Below, one piece after another: positions 1-12,900 of a DNA stretch of 64,000 bases; the first letter of the stretch is position 1; every line of letters begins with the position of its first letter. The stretch lies in assembly GCA_020809705.1 (NCBI GenBank), contig CP085831.1:4402001-4466000 (forward strand). Reading direction: 5' to 3'. Origin of the DNA: Calonectria ilicicola (taxonomy: Eukaryota; Ascomycota; Sordariomycetes; Hypocreales; Nectriaceae). The translations under genes and the position numbers were made by a program. The notes below the pieces were generated by a model that saw only the letters and a program-made list of their open reading frames with translations, was not told the DNA's origin and did no database searches.

Positions 1-382
1 TGCGTGGAGTTAGCACTAACCCTTGGAGTCACAGTGCCTGAGTGTACTGCGTGTCCATTCAATCATGATTTATTTAGCTGATTATGCATTTTTATACTCA
101 ATAAAGATCTAAGAATATTATTTTCGTTTTTTATTTTCTCCTTGAGTGTGGGTGACCAATAAGTTCCAATTTGGTTGTAAATAATAAATTGCCACCCCAG
201 TTCCACCCCCTAAATTCGACGATAATACATTGCGTCGTTTCCCCTATTACTTCAAGTTGTGTGGCCCTGTCGGTAGATGCTATGACTGAGCCAAGCCATA
301 CTTTTCTTTTCAAACTATGAAGGGCGAACCCTTTCCAAGCGCTGTAACCAAGATCAATTGGGTGTCTGCATGTATATACAAT
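1..382. other. Intergenic, no gene seen
   Basis: A+T-leaning sequence downstream of the MFS transporter, which ends at 383 on the minus strand. The only open frame is a 60-codon minus-strand one without recognisable features. I see no RNA gene or repeat here. Confidence 0.5.
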
Positions 383-2228
383 CTACCAGATCTTCTCCCT
401 CTTCATCAATACGCTGCATAGCAGACAAATAGAACCGGCGGCAATAATGGGAACATAAGCCAGCTGGATTGCCCTTGTGATCGCATGGATAGCTTCAGCC
501 TGGAGCTCTGCTGATGCAGACTCAATAAGACTACTGCCGACACCGGCAAGAGCGTCAGAGATTTGGGACGTTGGAACATCAGGGAAAACAGCTGAAAGGT
601 AAATCTGGCCATAGTTGACGAAAAGGGCACCCGACATGCCAGTACCGAAAACGATGCCCATCATCTGACCAACAGTCATGAATCCGACACTGTATGGGAT
701 CTCGCTGGGTTGGACTTTCATCTGGGCAACTGCAAATCCAGCTTGACAAAAGCAGCCGACACCTGTGCCCAGGATAATTGTGTAGCCGTAAATCTTGGCA
801 TTGGAGGTATGCTCATCCACAGTGTCTTAAAAGGAGTCAGCGATACTCAAATGATGAAAATATTGAGAGTTTTATAACTTACAAATCAGGACACCACCAA
901 TTAGCTCTAGAGCAGAGCCAACAATGTACCATGGGTAGTAATAACCAGTGCGAGCCATGAACTGGCCGTTCAGTAGATTGAAGGCAACAAGGAAGAGGAT
1001 AAAGGGCAAAAGGTGCACCGAAGTCTCCACAGCGGTGCTACCGCGTGTGAATTGGTAGTAAAGGGGCAAGTAAAAGATGCCAATGAAGCTACCAAATGTT
1101 GCGAGCACTGAAAGTTGGATTGTTAGCTGAATCTCGAACACCTAGTTCAATGAGATGGAAGATGCAACATACTCATTGTGAAGAACAAGCAAATCATGGT
1201 GCGGCTCTTCCAGAAGTGCATGGGGAACAGACGATTCTCTCTCGTAGTTCCGATGATAAATGTCTGTTGGAGGACAAATAGGATGGTCAACACACCGGCA
1301 GTGACAAACAAACCGATGCTTTTACCGTCACTCCACGCCCATTCAACTCCACCAAAGTTCATGGCCATGATGACACAAAGTACAGCGCCAATAGACAGAA
1401 TGGAACCAACAAAGTCAATCTGAGCAACGCGCTTCAGCCATGGCACACCGGTTTGGGGCTTAAAGTCAGGGAGCAAGACGATGTAAATGGGACCCACAAC
1501 AGCACCGACGAGCAAATTGAGGTAAAAGGCCCATCGCCAAGTAGCTTTGCTGTCGCCAAAAGAGCCTCCAACGACGGGACCCAGGACAGTACCAATACCC
1601 CAAATGAAGCCAGTAAGACTGAGATATCTAGGTCGCTCCGCATTTGTGGTGGTGACGGACAGGAGTGTGAGAAGACCCATGTACATACCGCAACCACCTA
1701 CTCCTGCGATAGCACGACCGACGATGAAGGAGTTGATGTCGGGTGCGGCGCCACAGAGAGCTGAAGCTCCCATGAAGACGGTGGTGGACCCGAGGTACAG
1801 CTTTTTGGCGGAGAATGTGCCGTAGGCTTTAGACCATGGAAGCGTGGTAGCAGCCGAGGCCAATGCAAAAGACACACTGAGCCATGGGACAAGGTCTACC
1901 CGGTCGTATGTTTGGACGACCTTTGCTTGGACATTGGCGACCACGGTGTTGTCTAGGGCGTAGAGAAAGAGGGCAGAAAGGAGGGCACAGACGACGAGAA
2001 ACCACTGTGATTGGGATTTAGCTTGATTAAACTCATTGAAACGAAAACAAGGAGTATTTTTTGACTAACCTTGACTCCATGAATGGTTCGGGGCGGGTCG
2101 GTATCCTCAAGCAACTCGCTGCCCGAAGATGAATTGCCGGTTTCCTTGCTGGCGGGCTCCAAGCTAGGAGAGGATGGCGTGAGATCACCACTGGGGCGAA
2201 GCGTAGCGCCCTTTTCTAGTTCGGCCAT
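383..2228 (-). CDS. MFS drug:H+ antiporter (DHA2/14-TM type)
   Basis: Plasma-membrane proton-coupled exporter, probably moving a small toxic molecule or metabolite out of the cell. Four exons spliced by eye: 2228-2070, 2004-1173, 1107-883, 825-383. All three introns (57-65 nt) have GT..AG ends, and the 552-aa product is the usual length for this family. The N-terminus is a hydrophilic Ser/Glu-rich tail of about 50 residues. It is followed by the first membrane helix with the family motif LDNTVV, a helix with GRAIAGVGG, and LTGFIWGIGTVLGPVVGG, which is antiporter motif C. Many hydrophobic helices run to the C-terminus. It is divergent from the reductase at 2806 and shares a 577-bp promoter region with it. 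It lies about 5 kb from the NRPS genes, so self-resistance or product export is a reasonable inference, but the substrate is unknown. Confidence 0.9.
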
Positions 2229-2805
2229 AATTGCAGGGCAGGTGGGGATTGCAAGGGGAAGCGGATATATCTCTGAGAGATGTGGTTAGTAGCAGTGAGG
2301 CTTGCAGTGAGCGGAATAGGGATGCCGTCTATGGCAGTAATGTTTATGTACTTTCCATCCCGCCTCCAGAGCCTCAAATGTGGCTGTAAAATAGCATTTG
2401 CAGTACCGCTCTCCCTTAGAAATCAAGCTCACGTAATGATCTCAGGCCCAATAGTTCACAACTCCGGAAACTACTCAATATGGCTAGTACCGGCCCGTCC
2501 CGTGGGCCCCGCCCTAAATACAGGGGCCTGATCCAACGCACTGTGTTGCATTGTGCCCATTAACAAGGATGATGGTGAATGATGGAGAGATTCATTATGT
2601 GGCGCGATGCATAATTCCGCGTTACTGTCAGCTACGAATTTCCCACTGCAGTTGTCATCAACTAGAATACACCTTGAGGGAACAGAAACCGAAAACTATT
2701 TCTTCCAACCGCAATTCCACAAAATTTTCCGCATACGCAACTAACCAGCCAACCAACCATTTCTCTTTCTTCACGCCCAAATTCCAATCTCGGCATCTAC
2801 CCAAA
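2229..2805. promoter_or_regulatory. Divergent promoter region (MFS / reductase)
   Basis: A 577-bp gap between two head-to-head start codons, so both promoters must lie here. The reductase frame stays open upstream to 2551, but that stretch looks like leader sequence and ends in a CAAAATGG context at the chosen ATG. No specific operator was identified. Confidence 0.5.
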
Positions 2806-3921
2806 ATGGTTGTAATCACGCAATCCGGACCATCGATTGGTCAAGCCATACCTGTCCATTTCCATTACCCTCAAGATGAAGCTCAGCCCCTTGATCCCGG
2901 CACCCTTCGAGCCTCTTTTCTCTTTTCCCCCATCAACCCACAGGACCTGCTGGTCATTGCGGGGAAATATCCCGTCAAGCCATCCCACGCCTATCATGGC
3001 GAACCCGTGCTCGGCTACGACGGCGTTGCACGCGTTGACGCTGTGGGACCCAGCCTGAGCCCATCTTCCCCAAACTCTATGGTCCGCCCTGGCGATCTCA
3101 TCATTCCGCGTCGGCATGGGTTGGGTACCTGGCGCTCCCAGGCTGTCCTTGGCACGGCGGATGTGATCCGCCTCTCTCCCACCGATGATCTTGTCGGTTT
3201 GTCACTCCTGCGCATGGCGTTCCTGCCTGCATACCTACTCATTGAGGACATGCGCGTGTTGAAGCCCGGTGATTGGCTCATCCAAAATCTTGGATCGGGC
3301 ACTATTGCGCGATTGGTGGTTCAATTTGCTCGACTCAAAGGTGTTCACACATGTAATGTTGTACGCGACCGGCCCGACGAAGAGCTTCAAACCTTAAAAA
3401 CCGAATTAGAGAAGCAAGGTGCCGATGTTGTCATTACCGAACAAGATTTGAAGGACAAGGGAGTTGAGGCGCACCCGGCATTTGCGGATGCCTCTTCCCG
3501 AAACCGTGTGGTCCTTGCAATCGATGGCGTCTTCGGAGAGCCTGGGGAACGCCTGGCACACACCCTGTCCCACGGTGGAACATATGTCAACTATGGGTCT
3601 CTAGGCGGGGCAGACGGCGTAGTGCGGCTATCGCAACGTTTATTGTTTTGGTCCGAGGTCAGGTTCCGCAATTTTCGACTCTCGGAGCAACTCAATAAAC
3701 GGACCCCAGCGGAGCAAGAAACGCTTCTAACTTGGTTTCAAGACCTGCTCGCTCAGGGAACCCTGCAGACTCCAAAGGTGGAGACACTCTGGGTTCCCAC
3801 AGAAGCTGAGGATAAATTAGAGTTTGAAAAACGTGCTATTGAAGCAGTTTCTCCAGTGGCTGGGATCGTTGGAAACCTGAAATATGTCCTGGAATTCGGT
3901 GTCACCTCGGCGGCCACCTGA
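2806..3921 (+). CDS. MDR-family enoyl-thioester reductase-like oxidoreductase (MECR/ETR1 type)
   Basis: Single-exon 371-aa medium-chain dehydrogenase/reductase. The order of segments matches mitochondrial 2-enoyl thioester reductases: an N-terminal GroES-like domain with SPINPQDLLVIAGKYP and GYDGVARV, the AFLPAYLLIEDM helix, then a Rossmann fold from about residue 165. The usual nucleotide-binding AxSxVG loop reads NLGSGTIARLVVQFAR. No structural zinc cysteines are seen. I chose the ATG at 2806 because it starts the homologous N-terminus in a good context; the frame is open from 2551 but encodes low-complexity leader-like sequence. ETR1 proteins reduce trans-2-enoyl-ACP in mitochondrial fatty acid synthesis. 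This copy has no obvious mitochondrial leader from 2806, although the upstream extension could supply one. A role in the nearby peptide pathway is possible but unproven. Confidence 0.8.
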   Translation: MVVITQSGPSIGQAIPVHFHYPQDEAQPLDPGTLRASFLFSPINPQDLLVIAGKYPVKPSHAYHGEPVLGYDGVARVDAVGPSLSPSSPNSMVRPGDLIIPRRHGLGTWRSQAVLGTADVIRLSPTDDLVGLSLLRMAFLPAYLLIEDMRVLKPGDWLIQNLGSGTIARLVVQFARLKGVHTCNVVRDRPDEELQTLKTELEKQGADVVITEQDLKDKGVEAHPAFADASSRNRVVLAIDGVFGEPGERLAHTLSHGGTYVNYGSLGGADGVVRLSQRLLFWSEVRFRNFRLSEQLNKRTPAEQETLLTWFQDLLAQGTLQTPKVETLWVPTEAEDKLEFEKRAIEAVSPVAGIVGNLKYVLEFGVTSAAT

Positions 3922-4565
3922 GCTATTTGATTCTATGTACCCTTTTCGAGATTAGACCAATACATACTACTGCTTTAACTTGTTTTACATGTACATTGTG
4001 GCTCTTCTTTCCTCCTTAAAGACATATCAATGCATGGTTCGTAAATGGCATCCAAAAGTACACCGAAAAAGTACATCCCTCCAATGTCTAATGACCTTCT
4101 GTGCAGCGTTGCAATACCGTCCGGTTGAAACCTACCCTATTGGGATAGAGTCGAAACATACATAAATAGTGGAGAAGAGGTTAAACGAGACCGATAAACG
4201 ACAACCGCATTTTTTTTTTGAAGGCGAATGATCCTGGCTCAATGTGCCACGGCACTTGCATACATGGTGTAAGTGGCCACTGCAGGGATCTCTATTGGCT
4301 GCTCGAATATAGACGACAAAGCCTTGTAAGAAGCCAGCCATGGACGAATTCAGTACAGAGCATTGGGATTTTGATACAAATGACTAAAGAAATTGGTCCA
4401 AGTTTGCGATAAAATTCCTCGGTGCTTGAAAATACAAATTGCTGATGATATTTTGCACGCGCTGTACGTAATTCATTGATGGAATGATTTGCCATGAGTG
4501 TAGGTTTTAAAGTGATTGATTGAAAGTGTACTTGGTAGTATCTATTCTAGCAACTATATGACTCT
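3922..4565. other. Convergent intergenic region, no gene seen
   Basis: The 3' ends of the reductase (+) and the CMD-like gene (-) face each other here. Only short frames of under 70 codons occur, with no homology I can recognise. Terminators and polyadenylation signals for both genes should lie here. Confidence 0.5.
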
Positions 4566-5252
4566 CTAATCCTTGTATTGTTTCTCCTTCTCAATGGCCT
4601 TGCCGTTGTACTTGCGCAACAGGTCCTCCAACCCAGGAATTGGCTCATCGAAATCAATCTGGGCACTATTCATGAATTTGGCCAGGAAGGCGTAAATGCC
4701 CTGGAGAAAGAAGATTTCAGCAATCTCCTCATCGCTGAAAGTTGCCTTGGCCTCAACAAGAACATCCTTCTCGATCTTGGATTCATGCCTGAGGGTCTCA
4801 ACGATGCGGGCAAGGAGTCGCTGGCGAGGAGTAAAGAGGCTCTCTGGCAAGGGCTCCTTGGGGTTGCGCAGTGCATCCAGCTTGTCCTCGCCGAAACCAA
4901 AAATGCGGGCAACGGGCTCATTAACGTCCCATTCATAGGGAGCATTATGAGTCGCAGCCGTGCGCAAGACAATCAGCTGCCAATCGGTGGATCGGAGCTT
5001 ACGGTCCTCGTGCCAGGCAGAGGAAAGAAGGGTCATAAATGGCTTGAACAAGACATTGCTGTTGGCAAGCAGCTAATTGATTTTGGAGTCAGTATTCTGT
5101 TAGCATTTTAGTCACATAACACGCACCTTGAAGATGTTTCTTTCGAAGGGCAGAGTCTGGAGGGCAGCCTTGATATCAGGAGGAGCCGTGTTGGAGTCAA
5201 CATATGGGAGCAAATGCTCGTTTGTGACGACACGGTTGTCCCAAGAAGCCAT
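4566..5252 (-). CDS. Carboxymuconolactone decarboxylase-like protein
   Basis: Two exons (5252-5127 and 5072-4566) joined across a 54-nt GT..AG intron give 210 aa. The fold is that of the CMD/AhpD-like all-alpha family. The core helix reads STDWQLIVLRTAATHNAPYE, followed by WDVNEPVARIFGFG, and a second helix pair contains FTPRQRLLARIVETL and FSDEEIAEIFFLQGIYAFLA. The AhpD redox CxxC is absent, and the usual His in the xEWxxH signature is replaced by Asn (EWDVNE). A peroxiredoxin-recycling role is therefore unlikely. Fungal members often sit in secondary-metabolite clusters as small decarboxylase- or cyclase-like helpers. The substrate cannot be read from the sequence. It is transcribed away from NRPS1. 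Confidence 0.8.
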
Positions 5253-6987
5253 GTTTGATATGAATAAATGAGTAAATGTGAACCGAGTAATTGATGTTGA
5301 GATTGAATAGTAAGAACCTGATGCCTTGGTGGATATTGACCTTTTCTCGCTGAGAATTGGGTTTAAATATACATGATGCTTACGCGTATTGCGACGTTGC
5401 AACAGGTTTCAATGGGGATCCATGGCCAGATTTTCCATTCCGCCATATTTTGTGTTTATGGGCCACATCGGTTGCGGCTTGAGATGCCGGCCCCCCAATG
5501 GAACGTGGGATGATGCAGGTAATACTGGCCAGGGTGGTGTGGAACACAGTCTAACACGCACTGTGTTCAGATTATTCTCTGCTTGGCCCGGAGGATCCCG
5601 ACCCTGCTCGTGCATCCCCGTCGTATAGCCCGGATTGCCAGGATTACGATAATTCCGAGTTGCCTGTGGAGACTTAAGCGAGCACTTTGATAATTAGGAC
5701 ATGTGAATGGGATATTGCGAGAGTCCAAACGCCATATAGTCGAGAGAGATAGAGTTTGCAACTCCTTGTTACTATCGCCCAATTTCAGTGGAAGGGATAA
5801 TATCTGTTCCATGCAGCTTGTATTTGCCATTTTTAACCCTCAATTCGTTACCACTATGCAGTTCGAATCCTTGCTGCATCGTTGCCGCATTGTTGCTGCA
5901 ACCAATAATGTTTCCACATCTTACACGGGATTTTCCTATATTGGCCTCGGCCTGTTTTCGCCAAACAGGCAGCTGAGGCTGATGCACGTTGCTAGCTCTT
6001 ATGTCGGCGTTCGGGTAAACATACGTAACAGAAATTCCAGTCGCCTAATATGACGTAAAGAACTTTCTCGTTATTATCCCGTTCTCTCCTTATACATAAC
6101 AGACTAGGGGGTGGAGACCAGCCAACCAAGCGCCAGGAACTGAGACATGCTGCGGCGCATAGTCCTACAAATGAGACATTTAAGCTCTGGCAACTCCGGA
6201 GTGGGGAACACTGCCGCGTCGCCTCAGCCGTATTGCCTTAGGCTAGGCGTCTTGTTTAACCAAGGCCGCGCCACGCGTTAAGACATACAGGCGACAAAGG
6301 ATGCGGCACCCAACTGCATGTCACTCATTGCATGTCAGCTTGAGCCCCATTTCGGTTCGTCTCCACGCCGAATGCCACAATTTGATGCAAGTGGCTAGGA
6401 CTCCAGGACACCAGTCTTACCATATGTCTATATCCCATTCGAGAAGCCGAAGGTGGGATTACTTTCGGAATCACTTGCAGATTACTTGCAGTAGTCTCAA
6501 TCGCGCGAGCAAAAGCCATCGGAACTAACCAACCTGGTCTCATTGCATCTACCTGGTCTCGCATAGCAGCTCGGCAGTTGACATTTTAGGAAGTAGATCT
6601 CCATAGTTACTACCTCGTTTGACGTAATAGTTAAGGTTTTCTTCGAATGTAACATGCACTATTCGATCAGGGACTGATGAGACGTTGTGTCGCTCTAAGC
6701 CGTGTTGGTGTGTAAACAACCCTTGAGTATCAGCACATTGCGTGCAAGGTGCACAATGTGGCTTCAGTTTAGCCGCGGCTTCTTCAGTGCATTATGTCTG
6801 CACTTTTGAAACCGACATTCGAATTCCGCCTCAAGAGGCAAGGGACTTTTTGTGCGGTGATGCAAGAGTAGACATGGTAGTATAACTATTAAATGGGCTA
6901 TACCTCCCACAATATTCAATTCTTACGACTCAGAATAAATCAAGTCTTCAAACTGCTCCAAGTGGCCATTGCCCATCTTTTTTCGTC
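5253..6987. promoter_or_regulatory. Long divergent upstream region (CMD-like / NRPS1)
   Basis: About 1.7 kb separates two divergent start codons. Several frames of 60-116 codons exist on both strands, but none has intron/exon structure, conserved motifs or a shared frame, so I call no gene. The promoter of NRPS1 must lie at its right end. Confidence 0.45.
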
Positions 6988-9900
6988 ATGCAAGTACTTC
7001 GCCACGTTGAGAAGCATGAAGACTTCTTTCTCCCTCACACAGGGGACCTCAATTTTGATTTCCATGACAAGATCTTTGGAAAGGAGCAAGTTCCAACTTT
7101 CTCAGATGTTGAAGCCATCTTCCCCCTTACTGAGGTTCAGAAGGACATCCTTTCTGAAGATGTTCAGTGGGCACAAGTAGTGCTTTTCTCAGGAAAACCA
7201 TCCGAATTTGGATTGGAAAATGTATTCAATGCCTGGAATTCTCTGGCTTCACATCGTAAGTTTTTTCTGATTCATATTGATATTTTCATTCCATCTGGGT
7301 TGACCCAATACTAATTCTTTGTTTAAAAGATGTGTGTCTTCGATCTTACATCACTACCGACACTCAGTCAGGTCAGCCTCAAGTTGTGATCCTACGACGT
7401 GCTGAGCGCGTTAGATGGGGACGCTCTGATGAAGACCCAAAGACATCAAATGAAAGCCCGGCATACGTTACAGTCGAGAGCGCGAAGCGTCTTGATGGAA
7501 TTAGCCTTGTGCTACACTTTCACCGAGCTTTGATTGACACAACCTCGTTGTACATGATCAGGCTCAACTGCGCTCTTCATATCCATGGCTTACCAAGTAT
7601 TGAGAGTGCTGGTTTCAAAACTTATAATCGGTACCTGGATCAACAAAGGCAAAATGTCCAGTCTTCCAAGGTGTATTGGTCTGAGACCCTTGCCGAGACT
7701 GTTCCGCAGCCTGTCTTTGGGGTTGACACTGGTGTTTCCCATCATATCTCCCAAGACAGACATAGTGTCAGTGCTGTAATTAACGGCGATGACCTTGCCA
7801 AGCTAAATAATCTTGCGGCATCTCAAGGTTTTACAACCTGGCGACAAACATTCTTTGAGATTGTCTGGGCTCATGTCCTCAGCGTACATACAGGCTCTGA
7901 CGAGGTCCTATTTGGAACCGTGCGTCGAGACCAGAACTTTATTGGCTTTGACACATGTGTGGGTTGTGTTGACCAGACATATCCCGTCAAGCTGCGAGTT
8001 GCTGGTGATGAGACTGTGACTGTCGGGAATGTGTTGAGGTCTCTCGAAGACTACCACAAAGAAGCCAGTCGCCATGCTTTCATTGGCCTCAATGAAATAC
8101 AGCGCCAGTATCAATATAGTAGAAGCATCGAGACGGCTGTCAGCTATAGCCGCACGACAAACACTCCATGTATCGCTCCTGGCTTAAGAAGGTTTCCTGT
8201 TGTCCTTTGCATCAGCGACGCAAATGCGCTGCGAGTGACATTGAAGTGCAATGCCACCATCCCTCTTGAAGAGACTGAGTTGGTTTTGCGCCACTTTGTC
8301 TCGGCTATTATGAGCACTGCATCTAACCTGAGTGTCAACAACGATTGTCGCCTATCTGATATTGGTCTCATATCCGATGCTGAAAAGAGCCTCATCCTGT
8401 CGCAATCAAAGAACACTCGCACCTCCAAGCCTACAACCATTGCACTCCTATTTGAGCAGGCTGTGGCTGCGCATCCGGAGAGAGTTGCCATTGACTTTGA
8501 GGGCAAGACAGGTCTTACCTTTTCGGAGCTCAACGGGCGAGCGAATGCTCTTGCAAGAAAACTGAACCTTCAAAAGGGGGGTGTCGTGCCAATCCTTTCT
8601 GAGCGATCATTGGACCTCGTTGTTGCCATTTTGGCGGTACTCAAATCTGGGGCTGTTTACACAGTTCTCGATCCTGATACCCCAAAAAGCCGTCTTGATC
8701 AGGTTGTGAGCGACTGTAACCCTGCGACCATCTTGGCGAGTCGCAAGTATATCGATATCTTTGCTACCGCAACCCCTATTCAGGGTCCTCTGTCGGCTTC
8801 AGTTAAGGAGCCATCCCAGCAAGACCAAGAAAACTTCAGTGTTGAGATTGATCCTGAAGATCCTTGCTACATTATCTACACATCAGGAAGTACAGGAAAG
8901 CCTAAAGGTGCTGTACTCAGCCATCGCGCCGCTACGAGTGGTATGCAACACCACACACTAAAAGGGCTCAACCGATGGCTGCTCTTTTACAACCCAAGTT
9001 TTAGTGCCGCTCAACGAACAATTCTGAGCACACTTGTTCACGGAGGGACCTTGGTCTTAGCAAGCAAGGAGACGCTTACTGGTGATCTTGCCAAGGTCAT
9101 CAACGACCTTTCAGTCGACTCTCTTGGTATCACCCCTTCGGCCCTTTCTCTTTTGAAACCTGAAGACGTCCCTGGTCTTAAGCAGGTTACCCTCGTGGGT
9201 GAGCAAATCACTCAGGAAGTCGTCAGCACCTGGTCAACGAGGGAAGGTCTCACCTTGAGGAACACATATGGGTTAAGCGAGTGTACTCAGTTAAATTTTG
9301 GGAGGGAGCTGCATGCACAAGAAGGTAGAGTGGCCAATCCCCGCGTGGTTAGCCCTCCAGTAGACACCACAAGCGTCTTCATACTTTCTCAAGGGACAAT
9401 CGAGCTATCGCCACTCCTTGTTTCGGGTGAGCTTTGTCTTGCGGGGCCTCAGCTTGCAGACGGCTATCTAGGGGAGCCCGAACTAACGGCGCGGTCTTTC
9501 ATCAACAACCCATTCGGTCCTGGAAGATTATATCGAACAGGTGATAAGGCTCGTCGACTTGTGAATGGAGATATTGAGATTCAGGGGCGTATTGACATGC
9601 AAGTCAAGATTAACGGCCAAAAGGTTGAGCCAGCCGAGGTTGACCGTCTTTTGCGAGCTATTGACAGCATCGATGCTTCTGTGACCTTCGCTGTCAAAAT
9701 AGAAGACCGTACATTGCTGGTAACTGGCATTGTTCTTGGGAACGGATACATTTTCCGGGAGTCAGTTCTCACTGCCAAGGAGCATTTGCGCGCAAATTTG
9801 CCTGCCTACATGGTGCCAACAATTTGGCTCCCACTAGAAGGTATTCCAAAGAACGGTAATGGGAAAATCAATTATAAGTGGCTCCGTGATTATGCTAAAG

Positions 9901-12900
9901 AACTTGGAACCGTGGGGTTTGCAAACCTGATGGAAGACAGCGAAGATTCTGAGTCGAGTCTTGTTGTTGGCGAAGTTGAATCAAAGATTGCAACAGTTTG
10001 GGCAACAATTCTCCGAACTGACTCTTCTGTTATCCGTCGATCTCATTCATTCATAGTCCTTGGAGGGAGCTCCATTCAAGCTATACAGGCCGTCTCAGAG
10101 CTTCGCAAAGTTGAACTGGTGACTGAGCTTGGCGATCTACTAGAGGATATTCCTCTCAAAGAAGTCGCCTCTAGATCTCACATCCTTAAGGATGAGGACC
10201 AGAAAGATCCCGAGCCATTTGCGCTGATTGCAGATGTTGGTGTAGTGTCAGCCTTACAAAGAGATGGAGGGATTATTGATGCTTATCCCGTGACACCGTT
10301 CCAGGAAGGGATGCTGGCATCTTTGAACACCCCCTCCGATCCCTACACTTATTCTCGCACTTGGGACGCGACGAAACTCGACCTTGCGGTGTTGAAGCAA
10401 AGTTTTGAGCGAGTATTTCGGGACCATGAGATACTACGCACGGTCTTCATTCCACAGAAACGCTCCTTCATACAAACAGTCAGGAACGACCTCGAGCTCC
10501 CATGGTATGAGGCTTCGGAAACTGCTGAAGCTATCAAGGCAGACGAGAAGAACCGCCAATGGGAATTGAACAGGCCTCTCTGGAAAATAACCGTCTCTGC
10601 TGAACGAGTTCTTGTGGTAACGATGCACCATTCTCTCTTTGACTTTTGGTCACATCAATTCTTGTATGATGATGTTGCAGCATCGTATTTGGGAAAGACC
10701 ATTCCTCAAAGGCCGAGTTTCAATAACTTCGTTCGGCACCTTCAGAACGCAGATGTTCTATCTAGCAGAGCGTTTTGGTCAACTTACCTAGAGGGGGCAG
10801 AGGTCACGAAGCTGAACCATAGCCCGTTTACTCAGACCAACACCATAGAGTTTGATCTGGGGTTCAATATCAGCGTCCTTGCTGGAAATGTTGGCTTAAC
10901 GCTTGGAACAGTCATCTACAGCGCCTGGGCAATTCTTCTCTCACGGCAATTGGGAACTGACGATGTAGTCTTCGCCACAACTATATCCGGAAGGGAAGTG
11001 CCTGTTCCTAGTATCGATGAGATTGACGGGCCTACCATGACAACAGTACCTCAACGCGTTAAACTGGACCTCAATTCTACGCTCAAAGAGGTGGCCAAAG
11101 GTGTAGTCTCGGGTTTTGCACAATTGTTGAGACACTCGCAAGTGGGATTGCTCGGAGCACTAAAAGCAGGCAATATTTCTCCGCAGGGGATTGACACACT
11201 TGTGAATTTAGTAGTTGGGGGTAATTCTGCCGATAAGAGAACTTCTTCTCAGGTGTTTGAAAGATACGGTTCTAAGCCCCAGTGGTCTTCTGGGTCTGAC
11301 ACAACTGTCCTGGAAATCGAAGAGGCGCAGGGCCCAACAAATACAACAGTCGCACGTTTTATCAGCACAATGGAAACGGAGCGTCTTGGCTTCATCAAGG
11401 ATTCATTCTTGAAAATAGTTTCGCTTTTGCTTAACCAACCCGACTCTGTGCTCGCCTCAGTTACAGTCATCGACAAGGCAGAATATGATTTTCTCTACAA
11501 AAAACTCTCCAATCGGGAAACTTTGCGTATTCCCGAAGAAGAGTTTCTTTTTAACGCCTTTGAAAGAATTGCACACTATGCTCCGAATACCATAGCCATT
11601 GATTTCAATGGTGAGGAGCAAATCACCTATGCAAAGCTGGACAAACTAGCAAATCGTTTTGCACACACACTGATCGATCGCGGCATTAGACCTGGGGACT
11701 TGATTCCTCTCATGCTGGATAAGTCGGTGGATATGATGGTTGTAATTCTTGGTGTGATGAAGGCTGGGGCAGCGTATGTCCCTCTCAGCCCAGATAACCC
11801 TGTGGAGAGAAACGCCTTTATCGTCTCCGACACCAAGGCGAAGCTTGTCGTTTTGCATCCCCAACATTCGGAATTCGGCGATCACGTTAAGGAGTTTCAT
11901 GGAGCAGAGGCTTTGGTCATCGAAAGGTATAGCAACCTTAGCGCGGTAAACAAGGCCGGTGACGATGCAGAGATAGCTCCAGTTGTTGAATTTACTCCCG
12001 ACAACTTGGCTTATTTGATTTACACCTCTGGAAGTACTGGATTGCCCAAGGGAGTCAAGGTGCCACATAGATCTGCCGCAGCTGCTGTCACTAGCATGGC
12101 TCAGGTCGAGGGGCGCAATCAAGGCACCTGGCGGACGTTGCAATTCGCCAACTACGTTTTCGATGCCTCTGTGCAAGATTTCTTTAACACGCTCAGCACA
12201 GGCGGGACCCTATGCATGGCGCCTACAGAGACTTTATTATCGGACATTGTTGGCTGTGTTAACCGAATGGATGCGCGTCAATCCATCATCACTCCAACAG
12301 TTGCAAAGCTTTTCAGCCCCAAAGATGTGCCAAGCTTCGAAACCCTCATTGTTGGCGGTGAGCCTTTGACCAAGGACGTTGTTGAGACTTGGGGGCCACA
12401 CTGCAAAATCTTGAACGTCTACGGCCCAACAGAAACGTCCATGGTCGTAACCACCAAAGATGTCAAGTTGCTTGCAGGATCGGACCTCCGTATCGGAAAC
12501 ATTGGCGCGCCATTTTCAACTGTTATGGCCTTCATTGTGGATCCGAACGGCGAGGCGCTACGGCCATACGGCGCCGTTGGAGAACTGTGTGTTGCGGGCC
12601 CTCAGGTCACAGCCGGTTATATGAATCGTCCTGACCTCACAGACGCCGCCTATGTTGATAGTAGTGTTCTCGGTGCGCGCATCTATCGAACTGGTGATTT
12701 AGCGCGATGGCTACCTGACGGTGAGATTGAGTGTTTGGGTCGCAAGGACAACCAAGTCAAGATCCATGGCCATCGCATCGAACTAGGAGAGGTCGAGAAC
12801 GCGATTCGCAACTCTGGTCTCGTCAAAGACACAGTGGTTGTTAGCGCAACTGTTCATGGAAAGGATCACCTTGTTTCATTTTTCACTAGTGATGAAGAGG

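Noticed and set aside
2551..2805. N-terminal extension of the reductase gene
   Set aside because: The frame is open, but the extra 85 residues are low-complexity and unlike the family; the ATG at 2806 fits the homologous start. A transit peptide from a start inside this stretch remains possible.
5389..6564. Several 60-116-codon frames in the gap before NRPS1
   Set aside because: They overlap each other on both strands, show no motifs and no splice structure; treated as chance frames.
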